Under the pieces are notes generated by a model that searched no databases, was not told the DNA's origin, and worked only from the letters and a program-made list of their open reading frames with translations. This document shows, one piece after another, positions 53,439 through 56,688 of a stretch of DNA of 56,688 nucleotides. Position numbers and translations under genes: made by a program. Origin of the DNA: SB15 sp964557285. Lineage in GTDB: Bacteria; Chloroflexota; Anaerolineae; Aggregatilineales; J027. The stretch lies in NCBI GenBank assembly GCA_964557285.1, contig CAZKZS010000002.1, positions 1 through 56,688 on the forward strand. The letters run 5' to 3'. Position 1 is the first letter of the stretch; every line of letters begins with the position of its first letter.

Positions 53439-54245
53439 ATGAAACGTATGCTTATCCTCTCGATCTTAGCAATGCTGCTTATTGCAGGATTTTCTGAAAT
53501 TGGGCAAGCGCAGGAAGGATTTGCCTGCCCACCTGATCGTGCCTGTCCCGAATTGGTGTTTCCTTCAGAGACCATGACAGGGGAGGTGTTCTGGAACGAA
53601 ATCCCGCTGGGCGCGTTCCAGAATCGCGCCTTTTTTGTGGTTGATCCCGGCCCGCAGACTTTGGTCATTCGGAATATTCAGGATGTCGCGGCCCCCGGAT
53701 TTAATCAGCTTTTTGTCTATCAGGAAGTTTCGGTGAGGGTGAACGTCAGAGTTGGACAGACACGCACATACAATCTCAGGCCGCGTCAGCAGTTCATTCG
53801 CGGCACGTTATCCTTGACATGCAACGTTCGTGAATTGGTAGCGGGTGAAAATATTGTCTGCCAGGCGTTTTCTGATGGAGCCTATTTGGGGGACATTGTA
53901 CCCGGCCAGCGTGCGGATTTTGTGATTGACCCTGGGCAACACACCGTTACCGTTCAGCTTGTCGGCGACGTGGCTTTTCGATGGCTGCCGCCTGATGCTC
54001 AGACTGTAAACATTAGTGCGGGCCGCACCGCACGCATCACTGCACGAATCAATAAGAAAGACTATGGTGGACGACGGGGAGCATCCGTCAACTGTGCCGA
54101 CTTTGAAACGGCGATCTGTGATAATTACTCCACTCCCCGCAGCTGCGACGAAGCTGTTGCAATGGGCATCCCAGCCCGTGATGCTGCCTGCTGTTTCCCT
54201 GCGCGTGATGCAGATAAAGACGGCGTAGCCTGTTATGGAGACTAA
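53439..54245 (+). CDS. Secreted protein with C-terminal Excalibur-like domain
   Basis: The protein is 268 aa with a clear signal peptide (MKRMLILSILAMLLIAGFSE, then IGQAQ). The centre has two similar beta modules with PGPQTLVIRN and PGQHTVTVQL (PEGA-like). The C-terminal ~45 residues end in ARDADKDGVACYGD, the DxDxDGxxC calcium-binding signature of Excalibur domains. It acts outside the cell. Lower GC, as for the preceding gene; both are likely cargo not needed for virion formation. Confidence 0.68.
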   Translation: MKRMLILSILAMLLIAGFSEIGQAQEGFACPPDRACPELVFPSETMTGEVFWNEIPLGAFQNRAFFVVDPGPQTLVIRNIQDVAAPGFNQLFVYQEVSVRVNVRVGQTRTYNLRPRQQFIRGTLSLTCNVRELVAGENIVCQAFSDGAYLGDIVPGQRADFVIDPGQHTVTVQLVGDVAFRWLPPDAQTVNISAGRTARITARINKKDYGGRRGASVNCADFETAICDNYSTPRSCDEAVAMGIPARDAACCFPARDADKDGVACYGD

Positions 54246-54271
54246 AATAAAAATGCTGCCGAGAGGCAGCA
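54244..54271 (-). terminator. Terminator of the late minus-strand operon
   Basis: TGCTGCC / GGCAGCA with a GAGA loop; on the minus strand TTTTTATTTT follows. It lies 65 bases after the endolysin stop. Confidence 0.82.
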
Positions 54272-54336
54272 ACAGCGCAGTGCGGGCATGGCAGCCCATT
54301 TCAATGAAGCCAGGGACAGTAGACTTGAACCGCGTC

Positions 54337-55926
54337 CTAAAGGCTAGGGTTGTTAATCCAGAACTCGCTGCCGAGCACGCTCAGCGCCTCCGCCTGGATT
54401 TTGGTCAGCGCGTTTTCCAGCCGGTTGATCTGGTTGCTCTGTTGGGTCAGCATCGTGTCTTTTTGGGCGATGAGGTCATTGGCCGCTTTAATCCCCGCCT
54501 TCAGCTGGGCGATCTGCGCCTTCAGCACCTCAATGTCCTCCGGGTCCGGGGAGACGGTCGGCAGGGCGGCGCAGCGGCCGGTCACCAGGACGGCCGCTTT
54601 TGCGGAAATCCAGCGGTTTTCCCCGACTTTGTACCACACGGTCGCGGTATCGGGCAGGGTGTATTGGCCGATAGGCTTCACCGACTCGCCGGGCTTCAGG
54701 TGTCCGACGACGGTATCCGGCTGGAACACGCTGACCGGGCGCACCCGGATGTTGATGTCAAAGGTCTGAAGGTTGGTGAGGGTGCATTCGGTGTCCACTG
54801 TTAACGGGCCTTCCAGCTTCAATCGGGTGTCAACGGGTTCACCCTCGGTCGCAAAGTCCATCCAGCCGAGCGGCGGGTTGTCCGCCGTGACGAACTCGGT
54901 CATGTACTGGAGGCAGGGATGGGCCTGCGCGAGCAGTTCCATCTGGACGGATTCCCAGCGGAGCAGGTGCCCCATGAACTCCCCATCGCTCATGCCCGGC
55001 TGCTTAAGGCGCTCCCACACGCCGGATCGGGCGTAGGCTTTGAAGCCGCGCTCCGACGCCTCGTTGCCGAAGCGGTCGCGGAAGCCGTTCGGCCCGGCCA
55101 TGTCCAGGTTGATCTCCGACCAGGCGAAGCGCAGCGTGGACAGGTCATACCCGAAGACATGCTGAAGGAAATACAGCCCGCGCAGCAGCCCGCACAGCGT
55201 CCAGGTTTCAGGCAGATGCTCGCCGTCCCAGATGGCGTAGGTGTTCCAGGGGAGGTCGTCCCAGGTGAGGTTCGGCCAGCGGGCCGCCACATCGACCGCC
55301 TGCCAGCCGGGCAGGTGGCCCGACCAGGGCACGACGGCGGCGTACCCATGCACCAGGAAAATGACGTTTTCCTGGTGGAGCAGCCCGGACTCATGGATGC
55401 GGCGCCAGTACGCCTCGTCATTGTAGGTGCCGATGGACTGGTTGGGGCAGCCCAGCAGCACATCGGGGAAGTCGGTTTTTAACTTCTGCGCGATGGCGAC
55501 CAGCGCGGCGAGTTCGTCCCGTTCGGCGCCCAGTTCGCACCAAGCTTCGATGACGGGGATGCAGTGGCCGTGCCGGGTTTGCAGCAGCGTCAGCTGCGCG
55601 TGCAGGGCCTTGATGAAGGTGTCGGCGATGTACGCGGGCGTGTGGCCCGTTGGGAAGTGGTCGCTGTCAAACAGCGCTCCCTGAGAATCGTCGCGGTAGA
55701 CGCGCATGTGAATATAGGTGCCGGGCTGCATCCGGGGCACCTGCTCCAGGAGCCAGGCGGGAGACAGCTGGGTGCCGGTCATCCCTTTGAGAGCGCGGGG
55801 GCGCCACTCCGCAAGCAGTCGTTCCATATAATCGGCGGGACGCTCGGCATGGAAGGTCGGCGACAGCACGCGCACCTGGCGGGGCGGCAGGACGGGGTTT
55901 TCGATGACGATCAGGCCGTTGGGCAT
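54337..55926 (-). CDS. Endolysin-like protein: glycoside-hydrolase-like barrel, SH3-like domain, coiled coil
   Basis: The protein is 529 aa from ATG 55926 (a start at 55971 would overlap the upstream gene by 61 bases). Residues ~15-330 look like a TIM-barrel hydrolase (CIPVIEAWCELGAERDELAA, then a NVIFLVHGYAAVVPWSG strand and FAWSEINLDMAGPNGF, with Glu residues at strand ends). Residues ~370-450 resemble an SH3-type module (VVGHLKPGESVKPIGQYTLP, VWYKVGENRWISAKAAVLV), then a coiled coil to the end. Position after holin and SH3 gene supports lysis; the hydrolase family is not certain. Confidence 0.65.
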   Translation of the reverse strand: MPNGLIVIENPVLPPRQVRVLSPTFHAERPADYMERLLAEWRPRALKGMTGTQLSPAWLLEQVPRMQPGTYIHMRVYRDDSQGALFDSDHFPTGHTPAYIADTFIKALHAQLTLLQTRHGHCIPVIEAWCELGAERDELAALVAIAQKLKTDFPDVLLGCPNQSIGTYNDEAYWRRIHESGLLHQENVIFLVHGYAAVVPWSGHLPGWQAVDVAARWPNLTWDDLPWNTYAIWDGEHLPETWTLCGLLRGLYFLQHVFGYDLSTLRFAWSEINLDMAGPNGFRDRFGNEASERGFKAYARSGVWERLKQPGMSDGEFMGHLLRWESVQMELLAQAHPCLQYMTEFVTADNPPLGWMDFATEGEPVDTRLKLEGPLTVDTECTLTNLQTFDINIRVRPVSVFQPDTVVGHLKPGESVKPIGQYTLPDTATVWYKVGENRWISAKAAVLVTGRCAALPTVSPDPEDIEVLKAQIAQLKAGIKAANDLIAQKDTMLTQQSNQINRLENALTKIQAEALSVLGSEFWINNPSL

Positions 55927-56393
55927 GGCTGTGATGGCTCCAGATGAATCAGATAGTCGATAGCAACCCACTGGTCAGGCTGGCCGGGGAGTCCGGTGGT
56001 ATCCAGCTTCACATACCGCCAGCCGCGAGCTTCTTTCGCGCTTTGAGGAAGGTAGCGCACGTAGGTCCCGCCGGGCAGCTGGTCAATGACCGCCCCGCCC
56101 GGTGAGGAACGCACGTTGAGGTTGATCCCCGGCCGGACGCAGGCCCGCTGGTAGGGGTCAGGCGTCGCCGTCGGTGCGAGGGTCGCGGTGGCGGTCGGGT
56201 GGGGCGGCAGCCCCTCCGGTGTGGGGGTGTAGGCGAGAACGCCCAGTGCGGCAAGCTGGGTCGACTGCCAGGCGTCGCTGGTTTCGAGATGGCTGAGCCG
56301 ATCCTCGACGCTGGGGGCCGGGCTGGCGCCAAACAGCAGGCGGGCCAGCAGCAGCCCCAGGCTGAGGAGCGCCCAGGCGGCAGGGCGGCGCAT
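55911..56393 (-). CDS. Signal-anchored SH3b-domain protein
   Basis: The protein is 160 aa from ATG 56393, one base after the preceding stop. A membrane anchor (AAWALLSLGLLLARLLFGAS) is followed by a short coiled region, a TPT-rich linker (~55-80) and a bacterial SH3 domain (GINLNVRSSPGGAVIDQLPG; KLDTTGLPGQPDQWVAIDYL). It likely binds the cell wall and works with the endolysin encoded just downstream. The linker style points to a Chloroflexota host. Confidence 0.72.
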   Translation of the reverse strand: MRRPAAWALLSLGLLLARLLFGASPAPSVEDRLSHLETSDAWQSTQLAALGVLAYTPTPEGLPPHPTATATLAPTATPDPYQRACVRPGINLNVRSSPGGAVIDQLPGGTYVRYLPQSAKEARGWRYVKLDTTGLPGQPDQWVAIDYLIHLEPSQPCPTA

Positions 56394-56394
56394 G

Positions 56395-56688
56395 TTATTT
56401 CGGTGGACGGTGCTGCGCGGCCCGGCGCAAAGCGTCAATGGCTTCCGGGGAGAGGGTGGCGAGTTCCGGCGGCGAGGCGATGACTTTAGCGCGGTCGTCG
56501 ACGGCGTGGTTCACGGTGTCGCGGAAATAGTCGGCGGGCGTTTTCGGCGGCTCTTTGGCGAGCGCCGAGGCCGCCGCTGCCGCGTCCTCCCAGGACAGCC
56601 CCAGCACGACGACACCGATCACGGCGCCGGCCAGAAAGACGATTTCCTGGCGGAAGGCCGCGAGATCGGGCACCTGAAGCAGCAGCAC
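56395..56688 (-). CDS. Holin-like membrane protein, C-terminal part
   Basis: The frame is open to the right edge and gives 97 residues: LLLQVPDLAAFRQEIVFLAG, a second hydrophobic stretch (AVIGVVVLGLSWEDAAAA) and a charged tail ending RRAAQHRPPK. The GTG at the very edge is not the true start: with the 4-base overlap it continues in frame from the fragment at 1-100, giving one 129-aa two-helix holin-like protein. Confidence 0.62.
   Translation of the reverse strand: MLLLQVPDLAAFRQEIVFLAGAVIGVVVLGLSWEDAAAAASALAKEPPKTPADYFRDTVNHAVDDRAKVIASPPELATLSPEAIDALRRAAQHRPPK

Noticed and set aside
1..56688. Integrase, transposase or insertion sequence
   Set aside because: No recombinase signature, terminal inverted repeats or target duplications were seen in any plausible frame.

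Overview
The window looks like an essentially complete genome of a siphovirus-type tailed phage (Caudoviricetes). It has a HK97-type head, a portal fused to a MuF domain, a tape measure, a Dit-like distal tail protein and a frameshifted tail chaperone. The base composition is high in G+C. The host is inferred, not shown: the Thr/Pro-rich linkers of the two membrane proteins at 52035-53336 and 55911-56393 are typical of Chloroflexota (Anaerolineae). The ends appear to join. A holin-like gene starts at 100 on the minus strand and runs off the left edge, and its in-frame continuation enters from the right edge. The last 4 bases equal the first 4, so the molecule is probably circular or circularly permuted, about 56.68 kb.

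Layout. (1) Late minus-strand operon, 14830 down to 1 and on across the join to 54337: decoration proteins, prohead protease, major capsid, head-tail connectors, tail terminator, tail tube, tail chaperone with a -1 frameshift, tape measure, Dit, tail-tip protein, three paralogous C1q-like fibre proteins, fibre chaperone, holin, SH3 protein, endolysin; a terminator sits at 54244-54271. (2) Plus strand 15020-20480: small regulators, ASCH protein, RNase H, XRE regulator, zinc-ribbon proteins, DnaQ-like exonuclease. (3) Minus strand 26966-20560: tRNA-Gly, methyltransferase/GNAT-like protein, ParB-like nuclease, small and large terminase, portal-MuF. (4) Plus strand 27181-44940: small accessory genes, DUF3560 protein, ParB, DUF488, an exported protein, replication initiator with internal iterons, DnaC-like loader, then a MerR/ParM/ParR-like segregation locus, a Pol-beta-type nucleotidyltransferase and a DUF3102 protein. 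(5) A self-contained minus-strand membrane cassette, 44922-45883. (6) Plus strand 46017-51928: Vsr-like nuclease, PAPS-reductase-like ATP pyrophosphatase, many small unknowns. (7) Two lower-GC exported or membrane cargo genes, 52035-54245.

Regulation. Eight plus-strand start regions carry a TACAC-N4-GTGTA palindrome, in most cases between sigma70-like -35 and -10 boxes, which suggests one repressor controls them together. The two minus-strand promoters I could model (26978-27007 and 45826-45854) overlap or abut GAAC-N4-GTTC, the LexA box of Gram-positive type, so SOS induction is plausible. Ten 15-bp palindromes (TCCGAAC-N-GTTCGGA) are scattered over 5.8-50.4 kb and are candidate ParB or repressor sites. 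With no integrase visible, and with ParB and ParM/ParR-like genes plus an iteron origin, I infer an episomal (phage-plasmid) lysogen.
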